Both the position numbers and the translations under genes were made by a program. Below, one piece after another: positions 22,583 to 32,915 of a stretch of DNA of 64,000 nt; the stretch's first letter is position 1, and the number at the start of each line of letters is the position of its first letter. Origin of the DNA: Antedon mediterranea (lineage: Eukaryota > Echinodermata > Crinoidea > Comatulida > Antedonidae); contig NC_092678.1 of NCBI RefSeq assembly GCF_964355755.1, forward strand, positions 5,554,922 through 5,618,921, read 5' to 3'. A model generated the notes under the pieces. The model was not told the DNA's origin. It searched no databases and was given only the letters and a program-made list of their open reading frames with translations.

Positions 22583-23821
22583 ATGGGAAACTCTACAGAA
22601 GACGAAGTAGGAATAGTATACATATATGTTATGTCGTTTGTTCTGTCCATTCTTATGATATCTGGTGTCCTTATGAATACATTAATTATTTTATGCTTCA
22701 TAGTAAATCCGAATCTAAGAACATTTGCGAATGTTTATTTTCTGAGCCTCGCCTGCTCAGACCTTATTCTCTCCAGCATTGGTATACCATTTGGGTTGAT
22801 GTATACCCTGCGTCGATTTCATGTGGAACGGGGTCTGTTTTGCTACTCCATGAAATTTGTTATATCCGGTGGCTTTCAAATGTCAAAAGTAACTGTTATA
22901 ATAATTTGTTACGAGAGATATAGAGCAATATGTTATCCGTTAAAAAGCTTTGTACAAAATACCAAAACTCGGTCACGAAAAATAATAATCGCCTCGTGGA
23001 TTTTAGGATTCGGTTTTATTCTAGGATATGCTGTTTTAGAGAACATTTATACAATCGATACTGAAACATGCCCATTGAGCAATTTTAGCTGGGATCCGCT
23101 TATGCAATTATGTACCGTTTGTGCTTATGTCGTAATTCCTTCAATATTTATTATTGCACTTTATTTAAGAATTAATGTAACTGTTCGCAGACGAGAGCAG
23201 AAAGGATCATGCTTCGCAGAGGTTATTTCAGAGGATGCCTCAACTATGAACTGGTACTCGAAGATGGCTAAGTGCTTCAGGCGTACGCGGCCAACAAGTA
23301 GCCCAGCAAACAAGGGTGCTGGCCCAGATGCAAATTTTTCTCAGAATTCACATCAGAAAATTGGTGACAACCATAGACCTGATGCCATTCACATATGCCT
23401 CCAGGAAGATGTAATAACACAAAACATTGGCCTAACTAGAGGTCAAGCGAAAATAACAAGTAATGATATTTCGGTTACCAGTGAGCTGCCTATGACTCAC
23501 GATAACTCATTGGTTAATGGAGCTATTTACAGTACAGACTCAAATAAAAATGGTCCAAGCTCTGCGCCTAAAACTTCGAAAATTCTTAAGAAGATTTTAA
23601 CTTGTTATCTGGTACTGCTGATTCCACATACGGCTTTAATAATTATCAATGTTATTTGTATATATACAAATGAAACCGAATGTCCGTTTCGGGTTGAAGT
23701 TACCTTTAGCGCAAGGTTGATGACCATGATGGTGTGCATCTTAAACCCACTTTGTTATGGTCTGACCGACAGAGAAGTCAAGAGGACAATCAATAATTTG
23801 TTATCACGAAAATGTTTCTAA
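22583..23821 (+). CDS. Orphan class A (rhodopsin-like) GPCR, copy 1, single exon, 412 aa
   Basis: A seven-helix plasma-membrane receptor expected to couple to G proteins; the ligand is unknown. Landmarks: N-glycosylation site NST at 3-5; TM1 about 11-40 with N32 (1.50); TM2 50-73 with D60 (2.50); TM3 from C87 (3.25) to ERY 111-113 in place of DRY; TM4 with W139; ECL2 C163 for the disulphide; TM5 with P186 and Y194; long ICL3 about 198-330; TM6 with P348 but leucine rather than tryptophan at 6.48; TM7 NPLCY 388-392; short tail ending KCF. Position 3.32 is Ile94, so the aspartate of amine receptors is absent. The ATG at 22583 is preferred because MGNST aligns with MDNST of the paralogues; the frame upstream opens with GTG. 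No intron is needed. It shares flanks with two downstream paralogues. Confidence 0.93.
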   Translation: MGNSTEDEVGIVYIYVMSFVLSILMISGVLMNTLIILCFIVNPNLRTFANVYFLSLACSDLILSSIGIPFGLMYTLRRFHVERGLFCYSMKFVISGGFQMSKVTVIIICYERYRAICYPLKSFVQNTKTRSRKIIIASWILGFGFILGYAVLENIYTIDTETCPLSNFSWDPLMQLCTVCAYVVIPSIFIIALYLRINVTVRRREQKGSCFAEVISEDASTMNWYSKMAKCFRRTRPTSSPANKGAGPDANFSQNSHQKIGDNHRPDAIHICLQEDVITQNIGLTRGQAKITSNDISVTSELPMTHDNSLVNGAIYSTDSNKNGPSSAPKTSKILKKILTCYLVLLIPHTALIIINVICIYTNETECPFRVEVTFSARLMTMMVCILNPLCYGLTDREVKRTINNLLSRKCF

Positions 23822-24720
23822 ACATTGTTTTAAAATGTTGTGTAAAGTATTCACATTTTTTGTATACTGTACATTAACCTTTTTGTCATCTATTTATAGA
23901 TCAGGCTGGCTCGTTGTAAATATTGTTGCTTAAGTCAATATAGTTATTAGTAGGAAGTTGCAAGAAGTTAATCTCTCATCTAGATACTTGACTTCTCAAC
24001 ATGAATTAGTTAACCTCTTTTCATGAAGTCTGACTTCTCACCAGAAAGTTAACCTCTCATTATAAAGTTTTACCTCTCACCAGAAGGTAACCTCTCCTTT
24101 ATAAAGTTTGGCTTCTCACCAGAAAGTTAACCCCTCATCATGAAGTCTTCTCACCAAAAAGTTAACCTCGCATCATCAAGTTTGAAGTAACATCATCTTA
24201 TGAAGTTTGAAGTAACATCTTCTTATGAAGTTTGACTTCTCAAAAGAAAGTAACCTTTCATCATGAAGATTGACTTCTCACCAGAAAGAAACCTTCATCA
24301 TGAAGTTGGAATTCTCACAGGGAAGTTAACCTCTCATCTGGATAGTTGACTTCGCAACAGAAATTAGTTAACCTCTCTTTATGAAGTTAACCTCTCATCA
24401 TAAAGTTTTATCTCTCGTCTTGAAGTTTGACATCTCTCACCAGAAAGTTCTCAATTTAATGTACTAAGTACAAATTACTTAGAGTTGGGGAAAACAACTC
24501 ATCAACTTGATTTCATGTTGCAAATGTACTAAGTACAAAGTCATTAAATTTCATAAAAATGACTCAAAAAAAAAAAGTAAGTAATAATGATTTATCTGAG
24601 TACTATACTTTTTTTTTATTTCATAACAGATGATCTATATCAAATTTCAATAACTTCCAATCTTTAATAGTGCAGCAAATAAAACTAATTAGGTTGCACA
24701 ATAAAATGGAAACCTTGAAG
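23822..24720 (+). repeat. 3' flank of GPCR 1 with ~25-30-bp array
   Basis: The array at about 23960-24450 is made of imperfect gaagtttgacttctcaccag / aaagttaacctctcatcat units, clearly related to that 3' of GTF3C1 (19380-19610). It is followed by aatagtgcagcaaataaa (about 24667), as at 19831. No gene. Confidence 0.85.
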
Positions 24721-25363
24721 ATACAAAGTGCTCATTATTGTAATTGTACATATAATATTACTGCTTTCGGGCATATTGATTGGTTTTATTAATGAATATT
24801 GTTATCGTAGTTTTTATTTAACAATGTAAAGTACGTTGCATTTATTTCAAGATAAATTGATGTCACAATTTGAACTAAAACTGTCGCAGTGGTTTAATGA
24901 TAAGGTGTCTAAAAGAAGCAGGTGACTTCAGTTCTAGTCAAATTTGAATTCATTCTTTTCTCATATTTACCGTGTCTTTTGTTTTTATTTTCCTCCTTTA
25001 AATAACGATTTAAATATGAATTGGAATTTATATGGCATCGGGTCGTCGTCTGAAATCATGATAAACATGTACCATGAAATACGGTATTTCATGTCCTATG
25101 CATGATGAGAAGTGTGAAACCAGTTAATATTAATGCTGTCCGTCCATCTATCAAAAAGTTTCAAAAGCAAATTCCACTTCTCATGCCCTTAATTGTAACT
25201 CATTATTGGTACCTTATGATATTCACCAATTCTTAACGTGGAGACAGTTTAAATTTGTCTCTCAAAACTCACCTGTATGATTATCTTTCTTTGTTTCTAA
25301 CTGGCCAACAAAGTGTCCTCTTAATAAGGTTAGCTGGGGTACGGTAAACCATGTCCTTCGTAA
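24721..25363 (+). other. Intergenic, no gene seen
   Basis: AT-rich. A tRNA-like A-box text (cgcagtggtttaatgata, about 24888) may be a SINE relic. Nothing else supportable. Confidence 0.5.
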
Positions 25364-25554
25364 AGGGCCTTTCACACCTGTTCCGGCACGGTTCCCGTCC
25401 GGCGAATCGAACGCCAATGTTTCGTTTTCACGACGCTCCACGCGGCCAAGCACCAATCGATATGCGCGTAGCCGCGTAAAAACGAAACATTGACGTTCGA
25501 TTGGATTTGCCGTCGCCGGACCGGAACCGTGCCGGAGCAGGTGTGAAAGGCCCT
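25364..25554. mobile_element. GC-rich palindromic MITE with TAA duplication
   Basis: A 191-bp element. Left end AGGGCCTTTCACACCTG, right end CAGGTGTGAAAGGCCCT, inverted match continuing inward through ccggcacggttcc. The flanks are TAA on both sides (25361-25363, 25555-25557). A three-base TWA duplication suits the PIF/Harbinger superfamily. It is strikingly richer in GC than its surroundings. A 100-codon minus-strand frame across it is not a gene. Confidence 0.88.
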
Positions 25555-25557
25555 TAA

Positions 25558-26420
25558 GTCTCACGAGAAAAATGTCTCCTGAATAGAAGTTTCAGTCTCA
25601 GAGATTCTACTTTTTATTAAGTAGTAGTCTCATTAGAAATAATTTGAAGAACCGATCTTGAATAAAATACCCATAGGCCTAATTGCTATAAATGGTTTCC
25701 ATTTGGACTAGTTTTCAATATCGTAATTAGTTAGTTGTCAAGGCTTCACAATCATGTCAATCACATCATTACGCCCATATTGTAGGCCTACTCTTATCGT
25801 GTAACGTGAATATTACTAAGAATTAACCTATTGTTGTTGGTATAAGTAATAACTACCACGCATTGGATATTCTTCGCATTTAAAAGCTGGTTCATCTTGA
25901 TTTAATCTTAAAATCACAAGAAGGATCACCGCAAAATGTCAATTAGTCATTGACTTTTTTAGTTGATCACAATTTCCGAGTGGTATATTTTTAAAGAAAG
26001 TTTGCTTCGCTCTAACTTTTTCCCACCAGTCACAATAGTTACTTTCTTTCGGAAAATAAGTACAGTTCGGATTTGTTTAAATCACATCTTTTAGTGACTT
26101 AGACCTACATTTCTAGTTTCTCTAATTGCTGGTCATTTTGTGAAGTTTCATCGGAAATCTTGCAAGCTTCGTTTTCGGATGGCGTTTGGTTGCTGCGTGT
26201 TGTGCTGACGGTGGAATTCTTAGACAAGCGTTGTATCTTCAAGTTCAGGTTGATGTTAAACCTATTGTACAGATTGATATTTAAGAAGAGAATTGGCCGT
26301 ATTAGTTATATATTGATTCATATATACGTACTTCTTTATATTGGTATAAGGATTATACTGTATATGTTTGCTAACAGATCATTATAGCTTGAATTTTGTC
26401 CAGAATTATTTCACTTTGTA
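25558..26420 (+). other. Upstream region of GPCR gene 2
   Basis: The segment from about 25720 (gtaattagttagttgtcaag, ttcacaatcatgtcaatcac) is homologous to that upstream of GPCR 1 (about 21640). No independent gene or clear core promoter was identified. Confidence 0.65.
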
Positions 26421-27641
26421 ATGGATAACTCTACAGAAGAAGAAGTAGGAATAGTGTACATTTACTTTATGTCGTCTGTTCTGTCCATTCTTATGATATC
26501 AGGTGTCCTTATGAATACTTTAATTATTGTATGCTTCATATTAAATCCGAATCTAAGAACCTTTTCAAATGCTTATTTTCTGAGCCTCGCCTGTTCAGAC
26601 CTTATTCTCTCCAGTATCGGTATACCATTTGGGTTGTTATATATCGTGCGTCGATTTTATGTGGAACGCGGTTTGCTATGCTACACGTTTAAATTCATTA
26701 CATCCCTCGGATTTCAAATGTCTAAACTAACTGTTTTGATCATTTGTTATGAGAGACACAGAGGAATATGTTATCCGTTAAAAAGCATTGTACAAAATAC
26801 TAAATCTCGTTCACGAAAAGTTATAACCGCCTCGTGGATTTTTGGAGTCGTTTTTATAGTGTTGTATATCTTTATAGACGACATTAGAATGGAGACTAAA
26901 AGCTGTGCACTTGATATTTTTAGTTGGAACGCGCGTACGCAATTACTTACCGTTTGTGCTTATATCCTAATTCCTTCAATATTTATTATTGCACTTTATT
27001 TAAGAATTAATGTAACTGTTCGCAGACGAGAGCAGAAAGGATCAAGCTTCGCAGGTGTCATTTCAGAGGATGTCTCAACTATGAACTGGTACGCGAAGAT
27101 GGCTAAGTGCTTCAGGCGTACGCGGCCAACAGGTAATAACGCAAACAAAGGTAGTTCTTTGCCTGGAAGTACACCAGGTTCCAGCCTAACAATTAGTGAG
27201 AATAAAGAACATGATGCCGTTCACATACATCTTCAAGAGGACGTGAAGAATATAACAAAAGGCCAAGCTAAAATGAACAGTAATGATATTCCAGTTACAC
27301 CTAAACCCAAAGCAACTGAAGATAAATCATTTGTTAACGGAGCTATTTATAGTACAGACTCCAATAAAAGTGGTCCAAGCTCTGCGCCAAAAACTTCTAA
27401 AATTCTTAAGAAGATTTTAACTTGTTATCTAATCCTACTGATTCCACACACCACCTTAGCAATTATCAATATTATTTGTTTATATACAAATAAAACAGAA
27501 TGTCCATTTCGGGTTGAAGTTACCTTTAGCGCAAGGTGGATTTCCATGATGGTGTGCATCTTAAACCCACTTTGTTACGGTTTGACCGACAGAGAAATCA
27601 AAAAGACTATCGTTGATTTTTTGTCACGAAAATATTTCTAA
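26421..27641 (+). CDS. Orphan class A GPCR, copy 2, single exon, 406 aa
   Basis: Paralogue of the receptor at 22583. It keeps NST at 3-5, N32, D60, C87, W139, C162, P185, a proline in TM6, NPLCY in TM7 and the KYF end. It differs at the TM3 G-protein motif: ERH at 111-113 instead of ERY, and Thr94 at position 3.32. The third intracellular loop is almost the same as copy 3 at the DNA level (from about 27040 to 27420), while TM3-TM4 and ECL2 differ more. The start ATG at 26421 is the first in frame. No intron. Confidence 0.93.
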   Translation: MDNSTEEEVGIVYIYFMSSVLSILMISGVLMNTLIIVCFILNPNLRTFSNAYFLSLACSDLILSSIGIPFGLLYIVRRFYVERGLLCYTFKFITSLGFQMSKLTVLIICYERHRGICYPLKSIVQNTKSRSRKVITASWIFGVVFIVLYIFIDDIRMETKSCALDIFSWNARTQLLTVCAYILIPSIFIIALYLRINVTVRRREQKGSSFAGVISEDVSTMNWYAKMAKCFRRTRPTGNNANKGSSLPGSTPGSSLTISENKEHDAVHIHLQEDVKNITKGQAKMNSNDIPVTPKPKATEDKSFVNGAIYSTDSNKSGPSSAPKTSKILKKILTCYLILLIPHTTLAIINIICLYTNKTECPFRVEVTFSARWISMMVCILNPLCYGLTDREIKKTIVDFLSRKYF

Positions 27642-27905
27642 CAATTCTTTACAAACGTTGTACAGTAATTTTAAAGTCAAGTATTATCTTTCTGTGTAAT
27701 CATGTTGCCACAACTTTAAATCAATGAACCAAGCCTTACATTTGCCATTTTATCATTATTTTTGCTTAAGTCAAGATATCTAACTTAAGTGAAACCGAAA
27801 CTTTTTTTTACCACTATTACAATAATAGTTTAATTCAGACACAGCAAAGATAATTTTGGTTTAATACGATAAAGAATAGGCTACTTTGTTTTGTATGAAA
27901 AGGAC
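27642..27905 (+). other. 3' flank of GPCR 2
   Basis: No gene. The text atttttgcttaagtcaag (about 27758) matches the 3' flank of GPCR 1 (about 23925), extending the duplicated block beyond the stop codon. Confidence 0.6.
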
Positions 27906-28023
27906 CCAGTGGTGGTGGTATGGAAGGTGAATTTGAATGTCACAACGTTACTTCAGAAGATTGGGTTAATTTTCGGCACAATTGTCGAATATTAAAACAT
28001 CTTTGATCAATTGCATCTCGTGC
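27906..28023 (+). pseudogene. Decayed duplicate of GTF3C1 exon 18043-18232
   Basis: The run acttcagaagattgggttaa (about 27950) repeats GTF3C1 text at about 18122, preceded by cagtggtgg-tatgg as at 18073 and followed by catctttgatcaattgcatc (about 27998), as at about 18176. The order is kept but there are indels and stops, and neither splice sites nor neighbouring exons are evident. This is a relic, not a functional exon. Confidence 0.85.
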
Positions 28024-29671
28024 CAAAAAACCTTATTGATAGCTTATTTCGTTAAAGTTATTCTTGTGCGAGATGAGAGCAGAGAAATAATAAAAATAAT
28101 TAAACTGTTTACTTGAGTTTTTGAAAAAAAAAATCAAGAAAAATCATCACGTATTCTTCCTATTTTGGGATCATGCTCACCAACCCTAATGTAATTTTAT
28201 CATTATGTTACATGTGCGGTGGACGCACTATTTGATATCGACACATATTGGATAAAGTTTGATTTTTAAAATGACCTAATAATATGCTAATAAAACGCGC
28301 CCGCCGGTTCGAGTATGCGGATACGTTCAAGAAAACCTCCGCCGACTGCCGTTGAACAGACAATGTGATTTGGCCGATTTGGCGTTGCCTTTTGTTGTTA
28401 ACGTTGGCGGATGAAATGCTTTATTTTTTTTTTCAATTAGGTTAAGGCATCATTTTAATGTCAAATTCTTAATCAATTTCATTTACACTCAATTTTTAAT
28501 ACTAGTAGGGTGCGGCTAGGCTACACGGTTGGTGAGTTTTTGCAACAGCTACCCTAGCAACGTGACAAGAGATCATTTTCAATTACCGCGTGAAAACTAT
28601 TTCCGGGGTTTTCCGTCACATGACATGAATATTCATGTATAGATTCACGCCCTTTAGGCCTATGCCTTAACATAATAGGAAAAACGTGGGACTGTTTCCG
28701 ACTTGCGCGTCGCACACTGTCGCGTCGCTATTTCGAAAGCTAGCTACGATGATTGTTGATCGATTGGATTTTTTACTGAAAAATTTGCACAGCAATACAG
28801 TAAAGGTCTTTTACATACAATTTAGCAGAAACATATGTGACCTCATGTTTATATTCTGCGGTATAATCAATCTATAGATTCGAAGAATGAATATACGTTG
28901 CATGCAATTTTTAATTTGTTGCCTATACATTTAGAACTAGCTTTTGATATCATAATTTGATTGAATGGAATAATTGGCAATGATTTGTAACCATGACAAT
29001 AACATTTAATTACGCCCAGTTGAGGCCTGTCTTTGTGATTTCTATAAAGGAATATTACTCAAATCCGAGAGTTAATTGATTGTTGACTAAAATGCCTTTG
29101 CTACTCACAACATTTAATAAAAACGTTAGTTAATGATTAGCTGCAGTTGTAGCTGATTTATCATACTTTTTTTAAAAGAATGATTATGGCAAAATATTCT
29201 ATATGGCAAGCATCATGACTTGCTGACTTGTTAGTTGATAGCAATGTTTAATGAAGTAAAGTTTACAGGAATTCCCTGTGTTGTATTTCTCTCGGAGACG
29301 TACACCACCTACGTTTCTAGTTTGAGAATTGTTTGATGATCGTTTGTTGCATTTTGCGAGAGTTCATTACATTGATCAAACTTGCAGTATTTCCACTTAG
29401 GATTACTTCTTGTGCATGTGAGAGCAGTTCGTGTGACACATTCAGTCTATCTGCAACCTGATGTACCGTAGCATAGTTTGTGATTTATTTAGAACAAGAA
29501 TGATTGCTCTTACAAGAGACTGTTAAAAGTATTATACGCCAGTGAAAACGATAAAATCACTGTTATTTGTTAGTTGTTTGCCATGTATTTATTTATTGAT
29601 ACAAAAGATAGTATATTGAATTGTTGTTGCTGCGTGATTATTAAAGCTTACATTTGTCTATTCTTTGTGTG
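28024..29671 (+). other. Upstream region of GPCR gene 3
   Basis: No gene. The stretch 28270-28640 is locally more GC-rich with several CG dinucleotides, which could be an old mobile element. From about 28950 the text (acgcccagttgaggcct, about 29016) resembles the 5' flanks of copies 1 and 2. Confidence 0.55.
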
Positions 29672-30892
29672 ATGGATAACTCTACAGAAGACGAAGTAGG
29701 AACTGGGTACATTTACTTTATGTCGTCTGTTCTGTCAATTCTTATGATATCTGGTGTCCTTATGAATACATTAATTATTGTATGCTTCATAATAAATCCA
29801 AATCTAAGAACATTTGCGAATGCTTATTTTCTGAGCCTCGCTTGTTCAGACCTAATTCTCTCTAGTATCGGTATACCATTTGGGTTGGTGTATATTGTGC
29901 GAGGATTTTATGTGGAACGCGGGCTGCTTTGCTACGCCATGAAGGTTATTTCAACCATCGGATTTCAAATGTCTAAACTAACTGTTTTAATCATTTGTTA
30001 TGAGAGATACAGAGGAATATGTTATCCGTTAAAAAGTGTTGTGAAAAATACTAAATCTCGTTCACGAAAAGTTATAATCGCTTCATGGATTTTTGGAATT
30101 AGTTTGATTCTGGTATATGTCTTGCTAGATGATATTAGAGTAGATACTGAAACTTGCACGCTGGATACTTTTAAATGGGAACCGTTCGTACAATTGCTTA
30201 CTGTTTGTGCTTATGTCTTAATTCCTTCAATATTTATTATTGCACTTTATTTAAGAATTAATGTAACTGTTCGCAGACGAGAGCAGAAAGTATCAAGCTT
30301 CGCAGGTGTTATTGCAGAGGATGTCTCAACTATGAACTGGTACGCGAAGATGGCTAAGTGCTTCAGGCGTACGCGGCCAACAGGTAATAACGCAAACAAA
30401 GGTAGTTCTTTGCCTGGAAGTACACCAGGTTCCAGCCTAACAATTAGTGAGAATCAAGGACATGATGTCGTACACATACACCTTCAGGAGGACGTGGGGA
30501 ATATAACAAAAGGCCAAGCTAAAGTGAACAGTAATGATATTCCGGTTACACCTAAACCCAAAGCAACTGAAGATAAATCATTTGTTAACGGAGCTATTTA
30601 TAGTACAGACTCCAATAAAAGTGGTCCAAGATCTGCGCCAAAAACTTCTAAAATTCTTAAGAAGATTTTAACTTGTTATGTAATCCTGCTGATTCCACAC
30701 ACCACCTTAACAATTGCTAATGTTATTTGTTTATATACAAATGGAACAGAATGTCCATTTCCTGTTGAAGTGACCTTTAGCGCAAGATGGATAACCGTCA
30801 TGGTGTGCGTCTTAAACCCACTTTGTTACAGTTTAACCGACAGAGAAGTCAGGAAGACCATTGTTGATTTTTTGTCACGAAAATATTTCTAA
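29672..30892 (+). CDS. Orphan class A GPCR, copy 3, single exon, 406 aa
   Basis: Third tandem paralogue, the same length as copy 2. Conserved residues: NST 3-5, N32, D60, C87, ERY 111-113, W139, an ECL2 cysteine, TM5 proline, TM6 proline without the 6.48 tryptophan, NPLCY in TM7. Position 3.32 is Ser94. The ATG at 29672 gives MDNST like copy 2; six extra codons upstream begin with TTG and are not accepted. ICL3 is nearly identical to copy 2, including the SLPGSTPGSS stretch. No intron. Confidence 0.93.
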   Translation: MDNSTEDEVGTGYIYFMSSVLSILMISGVLMNTLIIVCFIINPNLRTFANAYFLSLACSDLILSSIGIPFGLVYIVRGFYVERGLLCYAMKVISTIGFQMSKLTVLIICYERYRGICYPLKSVVKNTKSRSRKVIIASWIFGISLILVYVLLDDIRVDTETCTLDTFKWEPFVQLLTVCAYVLIPSIFIIALYLRINVTVRRREQKVSSFAGVIAEDVSTMNWYAKMAKCFRRTRPTGNNANKGSSLPGSTPGSSLTISENQGHDVVHIHLQEDVGNITKGQAKVNSNDIPVTPKPKATEDKSFVNGAIYSTDSNKSGPRSAPKTSKILKKILTCYVILLIPHTTLTIANVICLYTNGTECPFPVEVTFSARWITVMVCVLNPLCYSLTDREVRKTIVDFLSRKYF

Positions 30893-31009
30893 ATAGAAGT
30901 CTCTACAAACGTTGACATTTTAAAGCAAATACCTTTACTCTCCGCATCCATGTCATCCGATATCTTCAATTTATCAATATTTTTGATCAAAAAAATATAG
31001 TGTGTTATA

Positions 31010-31307
31010 GGCCGTGTTTCCGCAGCCAAACATTAACCGATAAAAATTAACCGATAAACTGCCTCCGGAAAGGTGTTTGACCTATTCCACTCGAGAAAAT
31101 TTATCGATAATTATCTTATTCAAATCGGATAAAACTTATTGGATAAATGCGATAATGTTTAACCTTTGACTTGCGTTGTGATGGGACACTTGGTTGTTTG
31201 ATAATGTGTGATCATGCGCATTTATTTATTTTTTAAAAATTTTATTAATTATCAGATTGGTTAAAAAATTAACCGATAATTTTGTTATCGTTTGCGGAAA
31301 CACGACC
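31010..31307. mobile_element. TIR element with TA flanks (298 bp)
   Basis: Left GGCCGTGTTTCCGCA, right TGCGGAAACACGACC, with TA on each side (31008-31009, 31308-31309). The interior holds several aaccgataa words in both orientations, so it folds extensively. No coding region. Confidence 0.85.
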
Positions 31308-31309
31308 TA

Positions 31310-31975
31310 AGTGAAAATCTGGGGTTTTATGAAACCAGTTTTTTGTTATCATTACTAATCCATAGTTGGTATATACACTTATAGTAGCCCACTTTGTGCA
31401 TGAGAGATTACCTTGTTTACCAGTATTGATATTGGGCTTGGGCTGGAATTTTGCGTAAGGTTGTTTAAAGATGTACTGTCTCCCCCAAAACATGAACTTG
31501 TTGCCAATTTGACTATTATTTTGCCTTAAATTACAGGTAAATAATTTTTTTTTTGATCCAACTTTTGGTCAAATTTAATAACTATGTGACAATAAAATAA
31601 TGGCATATTCAACAACATTTTTTTAAATGTGTTTTCAGGCGGACAATATATCTTCGTAAAAACTGATGTATAGTTCACATACAATATCAATGGCGTTCAA
31701 AGCGGTTTTTTCTCATTTGTTTAAATTAGAAAAATACTATACACATGCCCACAGTTCAATTATACCTATCTAAAATTAACGAAAAGAAAGAATGGATTCT
31801 TTTTACCTGTACTTTCGATCCACCACCACCTGAGTTGGTTTGATTGGTTGAACATTTTTTTTTTTTTTTTGGAAACAATCTGGCTCGGATTCGATGTGCC
31901 CCGCGCGTGTACTTGGACAAGTTCGACTAGGCTCCATGCAGCAGTCACATTTTTTATTTGACCCGATGTCACGGG
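31310..31975 (+). other. Intergenic, no gene seen
   Basis: Contains poly-T runs and text such as aaagatgtactgtctccc (about 31467) of repeat-like character, plus chance minus-strand frames up to 74 codons. Nothing can be assigned. Confidence 0.5.
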
Positions 31976-31978
31976 TCA

Positions 31979-32235
31979 TTCTTGTTGAGACGTGAAAAGA
32001 CCGAAGAGTAAAAGCGCCGAACGTAATGGTAAAAAGGCCAAATAGAAAAGCACCGAACGATGAAAGAGCCGTATGAAATGATGAAAGAGCCACATGAAAT
32101 GGTAAAAGAGCCATGTGAAATAGTAAAAGTGCCAAAAGTAATGGTAAAAGGTAATGGTAAAAGAACCGTATAAATTGGTGAAAGAGCCAAATGGTAAAGC
32201 TAGGTCCGAATGGTAAAAGAGCAGAAGAAGGCAGT
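31979..32235. repeat. Degenerate ~20-bp repeat (gaaagagccatatgaaatg)
   Basis: About ten imperfect units of the type aaatggtaaaagagcc. Several minus-strand frames stay open, giving SFxxxxGSF-type repeat peptides of no evident meaning. Confidence 0.85.
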
Positions 32236-32436
32236 AACGGCGTTCCATAGTTCGCTACTTGTTTTTAGACGCGTCGTCGTTCGTCGCGTCGTGCGTACTA
32301 CGTGTCGTCCGTTTTTTCTTTTTCGTACGGCGGCGGCACAATTTAAAATAATTTGAAAGAAGATTGCGTAGGCAAAGTCAACAATGTTGGCTGATAATCA
32401 AAACAATATTGGTTGTCCATCTGAATCTGTACGTAC

Positions 32437-32645
32437 ATTTATGTTGTCTAGGCCTAGGCTAGCCGCCGGCTAGCCTAGGCCTACTTATAGACTAGGATCG
32501 AAAGCCTACTAGGCCTAGTAGCCTAGCTAGGCTAGGCTAGGCCTACTAGGGCTAGGGAGGCCTAGGCTAGTAGGCTACCTAGTCTAGGCCTAGGGCCTAG
32601 CCCATTCTTTACTCCATGCCTAGGCTTAGTTAGGCCTAGCCTATC
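32437..32645. repeat. CTAG / AGGCCTAG-rich palindromic tract
   Basis: About 200 bp composed mostly of overlapping aggcctag, ctaggct and gcctact words, nearly all self-complementary. The word aggcctag is scattered elsewhere (7055, 33723, 49595, 60330). Function unknown. Confidence 0.85.
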
Positions 32646-32915
32646 CATCATCAGATAGCCTACTAGAGAGGGATGATTCGGCCCAGCCAGGTCGGTACGT
32701 ACCACTTCGCCCATCCAGGGCGGGATGATTCGACCCAGGCCAGGTCATTTCGGTGGATCCAAACTGTGGATCAACCAGAGTTTTCGACATGTATTGAATA
32801 TAGGCCTAGGACTATTCCATTATTTTTTATAGGGTTGTTAGTCAATGGGTTGGGTGTGCTAGGCTTGTTGAGCTTTCTATAGACTATTGTAACAATAGAA
32901 ACCTCAACAAGCCAA

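Noticed and set aside
22558-22923. 121-codon frame overlapping the start of GPCR 1
   Set aside because: A shadow in another frame of the receptor gene, which has clear TM motifs.
25262-25564. 100-codon minus-strand frame in a GC-rich block
   Set aside because: It coincides with a TAA-flanked palindromic MITE and has no protein motif.
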